Positions 17,341-25,987 of a DNA stretch of 64,000 nt are shown here, in pieces. Each line of letters starts with the position of its first letter. Position 1 is the stretch's first letter. Under the pieces are notes generated by a model that had not been told where the DNA came from, ran no database searches, and saw only the letters and a program-made list of their open reading frames with translations. Origin of the DNA: Cytobacillus firmus NBRC 15306 (GTDB lineage: Bacteria; Bacillota; Bacilli; Bacillales; Cytobacillaceae); contig NZ_BCUY01000015.1 in assembly GCF_001591465.1 (NCBI RefSeq), positions 1 through 64,000 of the forward strand. Direction: 5' to 3'. The position numbers were made by a program, and so were the translations under genes.

Positions 17341-17985
17341 GTGGAAAGTATTACAGTTGTATCGCTGCTGGATGTAATTGGAGAGCTGTTTTCCGATGAG
17401 ATTTCCATAGCGGTTTCCAATACGAGTGAATATATCTATTACCGGCCGAGCAAGCGCATCGATTTGAAAATCAGGCCGGGGGACATGGTAAAGGAAGGGA
17501 CCATCGCCTATAAGGCTTTAGGGGCACAGCAAAGAGTGTCGGAGTTTATTGACCGCGATGTATTTGGTGTTCCGTATCACGGCATGGCCGTGCCATTTTT
17601 GCATGGCGGAAAGCTTGAAGGCTGTGTAACCGCGATTTTCCCGGCTTTGACGGACGGAAAATCGGTTGTAACGATGAAAACGAATGATGGCTGGATTCCG
17701 ATTTCTTTTTCCGATGTTGTCTACCTTGAGGCAAAGGATAAGAAAACCTATGTACATACTGGCAGCAATTCAGGCACCCATAAATACTCGCTTCAGGATT
17801 TTGAGTATTCGCTGCCGAAGGACAGTTTTATCCGCTGCCACCGCTCATTCATTGTAAATGTCAATCATATCAAAGAAATCTTTCCTGATACCCATTCCAC
17901 CTTTCTCCTTGTCATGAAAAACGGGGACCGGGTGCCTGTCAGCCAGTCCTATTCCAGCTATTTCAGGAAATTGCTCGGTTTTTAG
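17341..17985 (+). CDS. LytTR-family DNA-binding regulator with N-terminal sensor domain
   Basis: A 214-residue regulator lacking a receiver domain. Residues about 1-105 form a PAS/GAF-like sensor (EYIYYRPSKRIDLKI, VFGVPYHGMAVPF) of a kind also seen in small soluble chemoreceptor-like proteins; residues about 110-214 are a LytTR domain (VVYLEAKDKKTYVHT, FIRCHRSFIVNVNHIKEI). GTG 17341 is preferred because AAAGGTG sits 11 bases upstream; an in-frame ATG at 17320 lacks a ribosome site. It lies just upstream of the CoA-transferase gene, whose promoter region has an 11-bp inverted repeat, so it is the likely regulator of that gene. Confidence 0.8.
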   Translation: MESITVVSLLDVIGELFSDEISIAVSNTSEYIYYRPSKRIDLKIRPGDMVKEGTIAYKALGAQQRVSEFIDRDVFGVPYHGMAVPFLHGGKLEGCVTAIFPALTDGKSVVTMKTNDGWIPISFSDVVYLEAKDKKTYVHTGSNSGTHKYSLQDFEYSLPKDSFIRCHRSFIVNVNHIKEIFPDTHSTFLLVMKNGDRVPVSQSYSSYFRKLLGF

Positions 17986-18026
17986 AAAATTCTTTCTGTT
18001 TCAGCTGTGAAATTTGCTGTTTTATC

Positions 18027-18057
18027 GGAATTTTCCGTAAGATAACCGGAAAATTCC
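18027..18057. promoter_or_regulatory. Perfect 11-bp inverted repeat upstream of CoA-transferase
   Basis: GGAATTTTCCG (18027-18037) and CGGAAAATTCC (18047-18057) are separated by nine bases. There is no T-run, so it is not a terminator. It lies 20 bases before a TAGAAT -10-like box (18078-18083) that lacks a good -35, the position expected for an activator or repressor site; the adjacent LytTR protein is the natural candidate. Confidence 0.5.
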
Positions 18058-18115
18058 TGGCACCCTCTTTATCCGGGTAGAATGATTACATATATCTTGA
18101 GAGGGGATGAGCATC

Positions 18116-19651
18116 ATGGAGAAACGTTTAGAACGGATTCGCGACAGCCGCCTGCATGACCGGGTAGTTACACCGGAAGAAGCAGCATCCTGGATACAGG
18201 ATGGCATGACTCTGGGGCTAAGCGGCTTTACACGTGCGGGTGACGTGAAAGCGGTGCCATTCGCGCTGGCCGGTCGTGCCCAGCATGAGAGCTTTAAAGT
18301 GAATGTCTATACGGGGGCTTCTTTGGGATCTGATGTGGATAAGCTTTTTGCTGAAGCGGGAATTTTAGGAAAAAGGCTGCCATTTCAGGCCGATCCGACC
18401 ATGAGAAAAGGGATTAACCAGGGGGATTTCCTGTTTGTCGATCAGCATTTGTCCCACACGGCAGAGCTTGTGCGCGCCAGTGTAATGGATCCTATTGATT
18501 TCGCTATTTTGGAAGCGGTTTCTATCTCGGAGGATGGGCTGATCATTCCGTCTACTTCTATCGGAAACTCGCTGTCTTTCGCGGAAAATGCCAGATATAT
18601 CATTGTTGAAATCAATTTGGCCCAATCGACACAGCTGGAAGGGCTGCATGATTTATACGAACCTGGCAGGCAGGGGGAGAGGAATCCGATTCCGCTGACG
18701 AAAGTCGACGACCGTATTGGTGCTTCGGGAATTAAAGTGGATTTGGATAAGGTGAGGGGGATCGTATTCACGAACCAGCAGGACTCCCCTTCCACGATCG
18801 TGCCGCCGGATGAAGAAACCGCCATCATGGCACAGCATTTGCTTCAGTTTCTACGCGGGGAAATTGCAGCAGGCAGGCTGACAAATAGCCTTGCACCGCT
18901 GCAGTCGGGCATTGGTTCGGTGGCGAATGCTGTGCTTCATGGAATGCTTGATTCTGAGTTTGAGAATCTGGAAGTCTATTCAGAAGTACTGCAGGATGCG
19001 GTATTTGATTTGATGGATGCCGGAAAGGTGAACTTTGCGTCCTGCTGTTCTATCACTCTATCGGATGACAAAATGAAAGAGGTTTTCACGAACTTTGACC
19101 GGTACAGGGACCGTTTAATCATGCGTCCGCAGGAGATTTCCAACCACCCTGAAATCACCCGCCGCCTCGGCTTGATTTCAATCAATACAGCCTTGGAGCT
19201 TGATATCTATGGAAACGTAAACTCCACACATGTCCTTGGAACGAAAATGATGAACGGGATCGGCGGATCCGGTGATTTTGCCAGAAATGCGCGCCTGGCA
19301 ATCTTCGTGACGAAATCCATTGCCAAAGACGGCAAGATTTCAAGCATCGTCCCATTCGTCTCCCATGTCGACCACACCGAGCATGATGTCGATGTCATTG
19401 TGACAGAACAGGGCTATGCGGATCTGCGCGGGCTGGCTCCAAGGCAACGCGTGGAGTTGATCATCGAGAATTGCGCACACCCGCTTTACCGTGACCAGCT
19501 TCGCGAATATTACCTAGAAGCCCTCACAAGAGGCGGCCAGACACCGCACGTATTGGAAAAGGCCCTCTCCTGGCACACAGACTTTGCCAAAAATGGAACC
19601 ATGCTAAAAGAAACATCGGCAGCTGCTGCTGCTCAGTGGAGTTTCTGCTAA
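18116..19651 (+). CDS. Acetyl-CoA hydrolase/transferase family, succinate/acetate CoA-transferase
   Basis: A 511-residue class I CoA-transferase of the Cat1/AarC group, moving CoA between succinyl-CoA and acetate or similar acids. Conserved segments: GLSGFTRAGDVKAVP (N-terminal CoA-binding), QSGIGSVANAVLHG (about residue 260), ENLEVYSEVLQDA, whose glutamate should form the CoA thioester, GNVNSTHVLGTKMMNGIGG and TEQGYADLRGLAPRQR. The ATG at 18116 is nine bases after GAGGGG; an in-frame ATG at 18107 abuts that site. The upstream LytTR regulator and inverted repeat suggest induction by a carboxylic acid. Confidence 0.9.
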   Translation: MEKRLERIRDSRLHDRVVTPEEAASWIQDGMTLGLSGFTRAGDVKAVPFALAGRAQHESFKVNVYTGASLGSDVDKLFAEAGILGKRLPFQADPTMRKGINQGDFLFVDQHLSHTAELVRASVMDPIDFAILEAVSISEDGLIIPSTSIGNSLSFAENARYIIVEINLAQSTQLEGLHDLYEPGRQGERNPIPLTKVDDRIGASGIKVDLDKVRGIVFTNQQDSPSTIVPPDEETAIMAQHLLQFLRGEIAAGRLTNSLAPLQSGIGSVANAVLHGMLDSEFENLEVYSEVLQDAVFDLMDAGKVNFASCCSITLSDDKMKEVFTNFDRYRDRLIMRPQEISNHPEITRRLGLISINTALELDIYGNVNSTHVLGTKMMNGIGGSGDFARNARLAIFVTKSIAKDGKISSIVPFVSHVDHTEHDVDVIVTEQGYADLRGLAPRQRVELIIENCAHPLYRDQLREYYLEALTRGGQTPHVLEKALSWHTDFAKNGTMLKETSAAAAAQWSFC

Positions 19652-19659
19652 AACAGATG

Positions 19660-19708
19660 GTGACAGGCACCTATACCACTTCATCCAAGTGGTATAGGTA
19701 CCTGTCAC
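19660..19708. repeat. Dispersed hairpin repeat, copy 1
   Basis: Arms of 22 bases (GTGACAGGCACCTATACCAC and onward) around a five-base loop with one arm mismatch, followed by TTTTAATG. Near-identical hairpins occur at 20957-21007 and 26069-26117. This copy could end transcription of the CoA-transferase gene. Confidence 0.9.
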
Positions 19709-19757
19709 TTTTAATGTTACAATGATAGCTATACTAACAAAATGATTGGGTGAATTT

Positions 19758-20951
19758 ATGAGTAATGCTATCAAATTAATTGCGGCTTCTAAATATAAGA
19801 ATAGTTTTAGGGATGGCTATCCGCTTGTGACGGAGGAGTCGGTGCAGCGTATTCCGAAGGGAATCGAAGAGGGTGCGGTCATTGAGCTGACTGATGAAAG
19901 CGGGCGGTTCATCGGCAAAGGATATTATGGAAAGCAGAATAAAGGCAGGGGCTGGTTACTGTCGCGAAATCCTCAGGAAACCTTTGATGAAGCATTCTTT
20001 GCGAAGAAGTTCCAGGAAGCGTTAAGGAGACGGGAAGCTCTTTTCCGTGATCCCGATACAACCGCCTTTCGGGTTTTTAATGGAGAAGGAGACGGAATCG
20101 GAGGCATCACGATTGATAATTATGATGGCTTTTATGTGATCAGCTGGTACAGCGAAGGCATTTATACGTTCAGGGATACGGTGATTCAGGCATTCATGAA
20201 CAGTACTGATGTAAAAGGATTGTATGAAAAGAAACGGTTTGCTGTAAAAGGCACCTATATAGAGGATGATGATTTTGCAGCAGGAGAACGTGCCTCTTTT
20301 CCGCTGATGGTGAAGGAAAATGGCATCAGCTTTCCCATTTATCTGAATGATGGCGCCATGGTTGGTGTATTCCTTGACCAGAGGCATGTCCGGAAGACAA
20401 TCAGGGATAAATATGCGGAAGGAAAAACGGTCCTGAATACGTTCTCTTATACAGGCGCTTTCTCAGCAGCTGCCGCATTAGGGGGAGCAGAGAAAACAAC
20501 CAGTGTCGATCTTGCCAACCGCAGCAAAAGCAAAACCATTGAAATGTTCAGCGTCAACGGCATTGATTTTGAGGCACAGGATATCATTGTAGAAGATGTG
20601 TTCAACTACTTCAAATACGCCGTGCGGAAGCAGCTGACATTTGATATGGTCATCCTGGATCCTCCAAGCTTTGCCCGTTCCAAAAAGCATACATTCAGCG
20701 CCAGAAAAGATTATCCGGAGCTGCTCGCTCAGGCCATTCAGATCACAGAAAAGAACGGAATCATTGTGGCATCATCAAACTGCAGCACATTCAACATGAA
20801 AAAGTTCAAAGACTTTATCAAAAAAGCGTTTGCCCAAACAGGGGAACGCTACAAAATCCTTGAGGAATTCACCCTTCCTGAAGACTTCCGCACCATTAAA
20901 GAATTCAAAGAAGGAGACTACCTTAAAGTAGCATTCATACAGAAGCTGTAA
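19758..20951 (+). CDS. Class I rRNA methyltransferase, RlmI-like
   Basis: A 397-residue S-adenosylmethionine-dependent methyltransferase of the RlmI/YwbD group, which methylates a cytosine of 23S rRNA. An N-terminal PUA-like domain (residues about 1-75), an EEHEC-like middle domain and the Rossmann methyltransferase domain are present: VLNTFSYTGAFSAAAALGG (SAM loop), VDLANRSK, and DMVILDPPSFARSK (the DPP active-site motif), then SSNCSTFN, whose cysteine is expected to be catalytic. The ATG at 19758 is chosen over TTG 19746. It is bracketed by two copies of the dispersed hairpin. Confidence 0.88.
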   Translation: MSNAIKLIAASKYKNSFRDGYPLVTEESVQRIPKGIEEGAVIELTDESGRFIGKGYYGKQNKGRGWLLSRNPQETFDEAFFAKKFQEALRRREALFRDPDTTAFRVFNGEGDGIGGITIDNYDGFYVISWYSEGIYTFRDTVIQAFMNSTDVKGLYEKKRFAVKGTYIEDDDFAAGERASFPLMVKENGISFPIYLNDGAMVGVFLDQRHVRKTIRDKYAEGKTVLNTFSYTGAFSAAAALGGAEKTTSVDLANRSKSKTIEMFSVNGIDFEAQDIIVEDVFNYFKYAVRKQLTFDMVILDPPSFARSKKHTFSARKDYPELLAQAIQITEKNGIIVASSNCSTFNMKKFKDFIKKAFAQTGERYKILEEFTLPEDFRTIKEFKEGDYLKVAFIQKL

Positions 20952-20956
20952 CAACG

Positions 20957-21007
20957 GGTGACAGGCACCTATACCACTTCGGCCAACTGGTATAGGTGCC
21001 TGTCACC
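20957..21007. repeat. Dispersed hairpin repeat, copy 2
   Basis: GGTGACAGGCACCTATACCA and its exact complement TGGTATAGGTGCCTGTCACC are separated by 11 bases and followed by TTTTTATT. It lies between the convergent methyltransferase and dctB genes and could act as terminator for the former. Confidence 0.9.
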
Positions 21008-21010
21008 TTT

Positions 21011-22066
21011 TTATTCATATTTAGCCCGCAGTTCCTTCATCTCTTCCACCAGATTCTTCCCGATTTCCTGTGAAAAGTCCTCATAGACCGGATCCAGCAC
21101 AGCCTGCCATTCCTGTTTTTCTTCCGGTGTGAGCTCATGAATCTGAATGGAGGATTTCTGCCTGATAGTTTCAAGCAGTTCTTCGTTCATGTCAAAAGCC
21201 ATCCGGCTGTTCCATTCAGTTGTTTCTTCCATTGCCTCGAGCAGAATCTTCTTTGTTTCCTCACTCTGCTCATTCCAGACCTTCCTGCTCATCATCACTG
21301 CATATCCAAGATAGCCATGATTGCTGATTGTCATATGCTTTTGCAGGTTATAAAATTTCTTTGAGTAGATGTTGGAAATCGTGTTTTCTTCACCATCCAC
21401 ATCGCCTTCCTCCAGCAGCTTGTAAGTGGAATTGAAGGAATCCTGAATAGCCTTTGCGTTCAGGCGGCTGAATTGGGCCGATATCACATTACTTTGCATG
21501 ATACGGAAAGATTGCCCTTTCAGATCCTCCGGTTTTTGAATGGGCCCCTTATTAGAGGTGATCTGCTTAAAGCCATTCGGCCAGTGGGCGAGCCCTTTAA
21601 TGCCGTCCCCCTGAAGAGAATCCAGCAGCCGCTCACCGATATCCCCATTCAGGCCTTCCAGAGCCGCTTCACGCGAAGGGAAAGCGAAAGGCAAGTCCAG
21701 CACGCCCCATTGCGGGGAAAGCATGCCCAGCTTGGAGGTGGAAGGGGCAATAAAGTGAACCTGCCCTTCCTTAAGCGCATTAATTTCTTCAATATCAGAA
21801 TAAAGGCTGCCGTTTGGAAACACTTCTATTTTAATATGGCCATCCGATTTTTCTGCGACAAGATCTGCAAACTTTTGGGCGGCAAGGCCCTTCGGCGTAT
21901 TTTCAGCCACCACATGGCTGAACTTAAAGACAATTTGATCCTTGAGCCCTTCCTGGTCATCATCGTAGGGAATCTCTTCTCTTGGAAAAAAGCTTTGATA
22001 GCCAAAGAAGGCTGCCAGCAGCAAAAACATGCCTGCAAGGAGAATATAGCCTGCGGCGCTTTTCAT
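21011..22066 (-). CDS. dctB: TRAP-type dicarboxylate-binding protein, DctB-like co-sensor
   Basis: A 351-residue extracytoplasmic binding protein of the DctP family with an N-terminal signal/anchor helix (residues about 7-24). Family motifs include FKFSHVVAENTPKG, HIKVEVFPNGSLY-like HIKIEVFPNGSLY, and LPFAFPSREAA. No TRAP permease genes are near; instead the divergent genes encode a DctS-like kinase, DctR-like regulator and DctP-like symporter. In B. subtilis the equivalent protein DctB acts as a ligand-binding co-sensor for DctS rather than a transport component, and the same job is inferred here. GGAGGAT precedes the ATG at 22066. Confidence 0.88.
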   Translation of the reverse strand: MKSAAGYILLAGMFLLLAAFFGYQSFFPREEIPYDDDQEGLKDQIVFKFSHVVAENTPKGLAAQKFADLVAEKSDGHIKIEVFPNGSLYSDIEEINALKEGQVHFIAPSTSKLGMLSPQWGVLDLPFAFPSREAALEGLNGDIGERLLDSLQGDGIKGLAHWPNGFKQITSNKGPIQKPEDLKGQSFRIMQSNVISAQFSRLNAKAIQDSFNSTYKLLEEGDVDGEENTISNIYSKKFYNLQKHMTISNHGYLGYAVMMSRKVWNEQSEETKKILLEAMEETTEWNSRMAFDMNEELLETIRQKSSIQIHELTPEEKQEWQAVLDPVYEDFSQEIGKNLVEEMKELRAKYE

Positions 22067-22147
22067 TTGAATCCTCCTTTTTAAAACTAATAATGTTATC
22101 ATACTTACAAGAATTCTATCCGTAAAGACAGAAGGGAGGGACCCCTT

Positions 22148-23749
22148 GTGAATCAGATGCCCATCCGCTGGAAGATTACCATCCTGTCTTATGCCGTCGT
22201 AATTTTTTCCCTATTGATTGGCGGAATGGTCGTGATTGCAAACATCCAGGAGCAGGAAGAAAAAGAACTGAGGATACGGTCGATGAATACAGCGAGAACG
22301 GTGGCAGAGCTGTCAGATGTGAAAAAAGGTATCCTGCAGCCGCAGGGCTGGAAGACGGTTAACAAAGTTGCAGAGGAAATCCGGATTATCAATGAAACCG
22401 ACTATATCGTGATCATGAATATGGAGCGTATCCGCTATTCCCATCCGGTTCGGGACCTGATCGGCAGGCCTTCATCAGGTGAGGATGAGAAACCTGCTTT
22501 TGCTGAGCATATTTATTTTTCCAAGGCTGAGGGAGACGTCGGCACCTTTATACGAGCATTCATACCGATCAAGGATGAAAGCCTCAATCAAATCGGTGTG
22601 GTTGTTGTCGGCAATAAGATCCCTTCGATTACGGAGATTATTACAGATCTGGCAGATGAGATCAGCATCATTGTGCTTTTGACGCTCATATTTGGACTGA
22701 TCGGTTCTTTAATGCTCGCCAATCATATAAAAAAGCAGATGTTCCAGCTGGAGCCCCATGAAATCAAACGGATGCTGGAGGAAAGGACAGCCACTTTCCA
22801 CTCGATCAATGAAGGCGTCATTGCAATCGATAACCAGGAAAACATTACGATTTTCAATGAAAAGGCAAAGAAAATTTTTAATGTATCAGGCAAAGTCGCA
22901 GGTAAAAAGATTAGGGATGTGCTAAAGGACACAAGGCTTCCGGAAATTGTAGAAAGTAATCGAGCTGTCTATAACGAACAAATCATTGTAAGCGGAAAGG
23001 TCATCCTGAGCACCAGAATTCCCATCCGGAAAGAAAATGAAAAGATCGGAGCTGTGGCCATCTTCCAGGACCGCACGGAAGTTACGAAGCTGGCCGAAGA
23101 GCTGACAGGCGTAAAAAGCTTTGTTGAGGCGCTCAGGGTGCAAAACCATGAACACATGAACAAGCTTCACACCATTGCCGGATTGATCCAGCTCGGGAAA
23201 GCAGACAAAGCACTCCAGCTGACGTTCGATGCGTCTGAAGAGCAGGAAAATCTCTCGAATTTCCTCAGCGATAAAATCAGGAACGATGCCATTGCAGGCT
23301 TATTATTAAGCAAAGTGCGGCGCGGAAAGGAATTGGGCATCACGGTGGTCATCGACCCAAACAGCAATCTGGATGAGTTTCCAAACCGCCTGGATCACCA
23401 TGACTTTGTTTTGCTGCTGGGCAATCTGATTGAGAATGCTTTCGGGGCTTTTGAGCATAGTGAACGTGATGATCGAAAAATTGATATCAGCATTGAACAG
23501 ACCGAGGAGATTTATGCGGTACTGGTGGAAGATAACGGCAGCGGGATAGAGGAAGCGATATTGCCGAAACTGTATGAAAAAGGATTTACCGCCAATAAGT
23601 CAGGCGGGACTGGCTACGGGCTTTACCTTGTCAAACAAATTACGGAAAAAGGCGGAGGAGCGATCGAGGTTTCAACTGGCAGGGATGAAGGAACTTCTTT
23701 TACGATCACTTTTCCGATGGAAGCGGAGGGAGAATCATATGGCGGTTAA
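22148..23749 (+). CDS. dctS: Sensor histidine kinase, DctS/CitA family
   Basis: A 533-residue membrane kinase. Two helices (residues about 12-32 and 173-195) enclose an extracellular PDC/CitA-type ligand domain; a PAS domain follows (about 215-310, HSINEGVIAIDNQENI), then the phospho-acceptor helix with histidine in RVQNHEHMNKLHT and an ATPase domain (LIENAFGAFEH, VEDNGSGIE, KSGGTGYGLYLVKQI). It starts at GTG with GGGAGG upstream and overlaps dctR by 11 bases. By homology it senses C4-dicarboxylates with DctB and phosphorylates DctR. Confidence 0.92.
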   Translation: MNQMPIRWKITILSYAVVIFSLLIGGMVVIANIQEQEEKELRIRSMNTARTVAELSDVKKGILQPQGWKTVNKVAEEIRIINETDYIVIMNMERIRYSHPVRDLIGRPSSGEDEKPAFAEHIYFSKAEGDVGTFIRAFIPIKDESLNQIGVVVVGNKIPSITEIITDLADEISIIVLLTLIFGLIGSLMLANHIKKQMFQLEPHEIKRMLEERTATFHSINEGVIAIDNQENITIFNEKAKKIFNVSGKVAGKKIRDVLKDTRLPEIVESNRAVYNEQIIVSGKVILSTRIPIRKENEKIGAVAIFQDRTEVTKLAEELTGVKSFVEALRVQNHEHMNKLHTIAGLIQLGKADKALQLTFDASEEQENLSNFLSDKIRNDAIAGLLLSKVRRGKELGITVVIDPNSNLDEFPNRLDHHDFVLLLGNLIENAFGAFEHSERDDRKIDISIEQTEEIYAVLVEDNGSGIEEAILPKLYEKGFTANKSGGTGYGLYLVKQITEKGGGAIEVSTGRDEGTSFTITFPMEAEGESYGG

Positions 23750-24425
23750 TGAAGAAATCAGTGTGCTGCTGATTGAAGATGACCCAATGGTCCAGGAAGT
23801 GAATAAAGAATTTATTGCAAGTGTGGAAGGATTTAAAATCATAGCGGCAGCCGGAAATGGGGAGGATGGCATCAGCCTTGCGAAAAAGCTGAAGCCTGAC
23901 CTGGTGATTCTGGATATTTTTATGCCGAAAAAAGATGGCATTCAAACCCTGCAGGAATTCAGAAAGCAGCACCTCGATTCTGATGTCATCGTTGTTTCCG
24001 CTGCAAAGGATAAGGAAACCATTAAGCTGATGCTTCAAAACGGCGCCAGGGATTATATTATCAAGCCATTTAAGCTGAACAGGATCCAGCAGGCTCTCGA
24101 AAAATACCGCCATTACAGGGAGAGCCTGAAGGAATCGGGCACCCTGTCACAGGAGCAGCTCGATGCTCTGATTTATGCCAAGCAGGCGAAGAAGGTAGAA
24201 AACGTATTGCCGAAAGGGCTGAATGAATTCACCTTAAATGAAATTACCGCTTTTATGAAACAGCAGACTGAACCCCGCTCTGCCGAAGAAGTCGCGAACG
24301 GCATCGGCATTGCCAGAGTCACCGCCCGCCGTTATCTTGATTATCTTGAAAAAAGCGGTGCGATCCGGCTGGATGTGCAGTACGGGGGAGTGGGCAGGCC
24401 TGTTAATCGGTATGTCATCGTTTAG
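23739..24425 (+). CDS. dctR: Response regulator, DctR/CitB family
   Basis: A 228-residue two-component regulator. The receiver domain has acidic residues E13, D14 and D15, phospho-acceptor D59 (LVILDIFMPKKDG) and K109 (DYIIKPFK). The C-terminal domain is the CitT/DctR-type helix-turn-helix (RSAEEVANGIGIARVTARRY). The start at 23739 has GGAGGG eight bases upstream; the longer open frame back to 23574 merely overlaps dctS. It should activate dctP, which follows after 122 bases. Confidence 0.92.
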   Translation: MAVNEEISVLLIEDDPMVQEVNKEFIASVEGFKIIAAAGNGEDGISLAKKLKPDLVILDIFMPKKDGIQTLQEFRKQHLDSDVIVVSAAKDKETIKLMLQNGARDYIIKPFKLNRIQQALEKYRHYRESLKESGTLSQEQLDALIYAKQAKKVENVLPKGLNEFTLNEITAFMKQQTEPRSAEEVANGIGIARVTARRYLDYLEKSGAIRLDVQYGGVGRPVNRYVIV

Positions 24426-24488
24426 CTTTTTTCCCTGAGACCAAAATGAACAAAACATCCGTTATGACCATAAACTTCTACCTTTTAT

Positions 24489-24516
24489 CTGAAAACGCTA
24501 TCATTTCTAATAGAAT
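24489..24516 (+). promoter_or_regulatory. dctP promoter with consensus cre site
   Basis: CTGAAA (24489-24494) and TAGAAT (24511-24516), 16 bases apart, form a weak promoter. TGAAAACGCTATCA (24490-24503) matches every position of the cre consensus TGWAANCGNTNWCA and covers the -35, so CcpA should repress dctP when preferred sugars are present. A weak -35 fits a requirement for activation by DctR. Confidence 0.75.
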
Positions 24517-24547
24517 GAATAGTTAGAAAAAAGGAGCTGAGATAAAA

Positions 24548-25837
24548 GTGAAGAAGCAGCGGATTTATAAGAATTTAACCTTTCAGGTGTTAACGGCTAT
24601 TTTTATCGGTGTCATGGTCGGGCTGATTTGGCCGGAAGTCGGAAAAGAGATGAAACCGGTCGGCGATACCTTCATCAACGCAGTCAAAATGGTCATCGCC
24701 CCGATTATTTTCCTGACCATCGTCCTTGGAATCGCGAAAATGGGTGATATGAAAAAAGTCGGCAAGGTTGGGGGTAAAGCGTTCATCTATTTCGAGGTTG
24801 TTACTACACTAGCTTTAATGATCGGTCTGATCGTCGTTAATGTAATTAAACCAGGTGCAGGCCTGAACTTTAATGAATTGGAAAAAGGAGATGTTTCACA
24901 GTATACATCCAATGGCGGTGAGGGCATTAACTGGATCGAATTTGTGACACATATCGTCCCTTCCAACATGGTGGATGCCTTTGCAAAAGGAGATATTCTG
25001 CAGGTATTATTCTTTTCTGTTCTATTTGGTGTCGGTCTGGCCGCTCTTGGTGAAAAGGGCAAAATCGTCATTGAATTTTTGGATAAGCTTTCACTAGTCT
25101 TCTTTAAAATTATCGGCTATGTCATGAAGGCAGCCCCACTCGGAGCATTTGGAGCCATGGCCTATACAATCGGGCATTTCGGACTGGCATCACTTGTTCC
25201 GCTTGGCAAACTGATGATTTCCGTGTACGTGACGATGTTCTTATTTATCTTTGTTGTTTTAAATATTATCTGCAAAATGTACGGATTCAGCTTATGGAAT
25301 TATCTGAAGTTCATCAAAGATGAAATTCTAATCGTATTAGGCACAAGTTCATCAGAATCAGTGCTTCCGAGAATGATGGATAAAATGGAGCGCATCGGCT
25401 GCTCCAAATCGGTTGTGGGTCTTGTTATTCCAACAGGGTACTCCTTTAACCTGGATGGTACATCGATTTACCTTTCCATGGCTGTTGTCTTCCTTGCCCA
25501 GGTGTTCGGTGTGGATCTGACAATCGGCCAGCAGATTACGATTCTGCTAGTATTAATGCTTACTTCAAAGGGAGCAGCGGGTGTAACAGGCAGCGGATTT
25601 ATCGTATTGGCCTCTACGCTTGCAGCCCTGCAGGTTATTCCTCTCGAAGGATTGGCGCTTCTTCTTGGTGTAGACCGCTTCATGAGTGAAGGAAGAGCGA
25701 TCGTGAACCTGATCGGAAACGGAATCGCCACCATGGTTGTAGCTAAGAGTGAAAATGAATTTGATGAAAATAAGGCGAAGAGAGCCATCAGTGAAATGAA
25801 GTTAATGAAGCAGGAACAGCAAAAACAGGCAGTATAA
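24548..25837 (+). CDS. dctP: Dicarboxylate/cation symporter, DctP (DAACS family)
   Basis: A 429-residue secondary transporter of the dicarboxylate/amino acid:cation symporter family. Visible hallmarks are the serine-rich re-entrant loop LGTSSSESVLPRMM (about residue 265), PTGYSFNLDGTSIYLS (about 297) and SKGAAGVTGSGFIVLAST (about 340), then the helix with DRFMSEGRAIVNLIGNG. It takes up succinate, fumarate or malate with H+ or Na+. AAAGGAG precedes the GTG/ATG region. The dctB-dctS-dctR-dctP gene set matches the B. subtilis dicarboxylate system. Confidence 0.92.
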   Translation: MKKQRIYKNLTFQVLTAIFIGVMVGLIWPEVGKEMKPVGDTFINAVKMVIAPIIFLTIVLGIAKMGDMKKVGKVGGKAFIYFEVVTTLALMIGLIVVNVIKPGAGLNFNELEKGDVSQYTSNGGEGINWIEFVTHIVPSNMVDAFAKGDILQVLFFSVLFGVGLAALGEKGKIVIEFLDKLSLVFFKIIGYVMKAAPLGAFGAMAYTIGHFGLASLVPLGKLMISVYVTMFLFIFVVLNIICKMYGFSLWNYLKFIKDEILIVLGTSSSESVLPRMMDKMERIGCSKSVVGLVIPTGYSFNLDGTSIYLSMAVVFLAQVFGVDLTIGQQITILLVLMLTSKGAAGVTGSGFIVLASTLAALQVIPLEGLALLLGVDRFMSEGRAIVNLIGNGIATMVVAKSENEFDENKAKRAISEMKLMKQEQQKQAV

Positions 25838-25841
25838 ATGG

Positions 25842-25873
25842 AAGGCCATTCCGATAAGGGGGATGGCCTTTCC
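25842..25873 (+). terminator. Terminator after dctP
   Basis: AAGGCCATTCC pairs with GGGATGGCCTT, followed by TTCCTCATTT. Confidence 0.75.
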
Positions 25874-25963
25874 TCATTTATTGTCGAAAACCCCGCTTAG
25901 AAGACGACAATTCCTGCAGCTATTTCCCGGGGAAAAATCAGAAATGGGAGTGCTTTCTTGTCA

Positions 25964-25987
25964 TTTCAATCAAACGTTTGATTGAAA
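25964..25987. promoter_or_regulatory. Perfect 24-nt palindrome, likely operator for the MFS gene
   Basis: TTTCAATCAAAC meets GTTTGATTGAAA with no spacer. A spacer-free, CG-centred palindrome of this length is typical of TetR- or LacI-type operators. It lies 150 bases before the MFS gene, with no regulator gene adjacent. Confidence 0.5.

Noticed and set aside
17931-17942. GGTGCCTGTCAG inside the LytTR gene as part of the dispersed hairpin family
   Set aside because: It encodes conserved LytTR residues (RVPVSQ) and has no partner arm; coincidence.
18055-18075. Sigma-54 promoter before the CoA-transferase (TGGCAC)
   Set aside because: The -12 element (TTGC) is absent at the required spacing and the neighbouring regulator is not a sigma-54 activator.
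21473-22084. 203-codon frame opposite dctB
   Set aside because: Shadow of a well-supported binding-protein gene.
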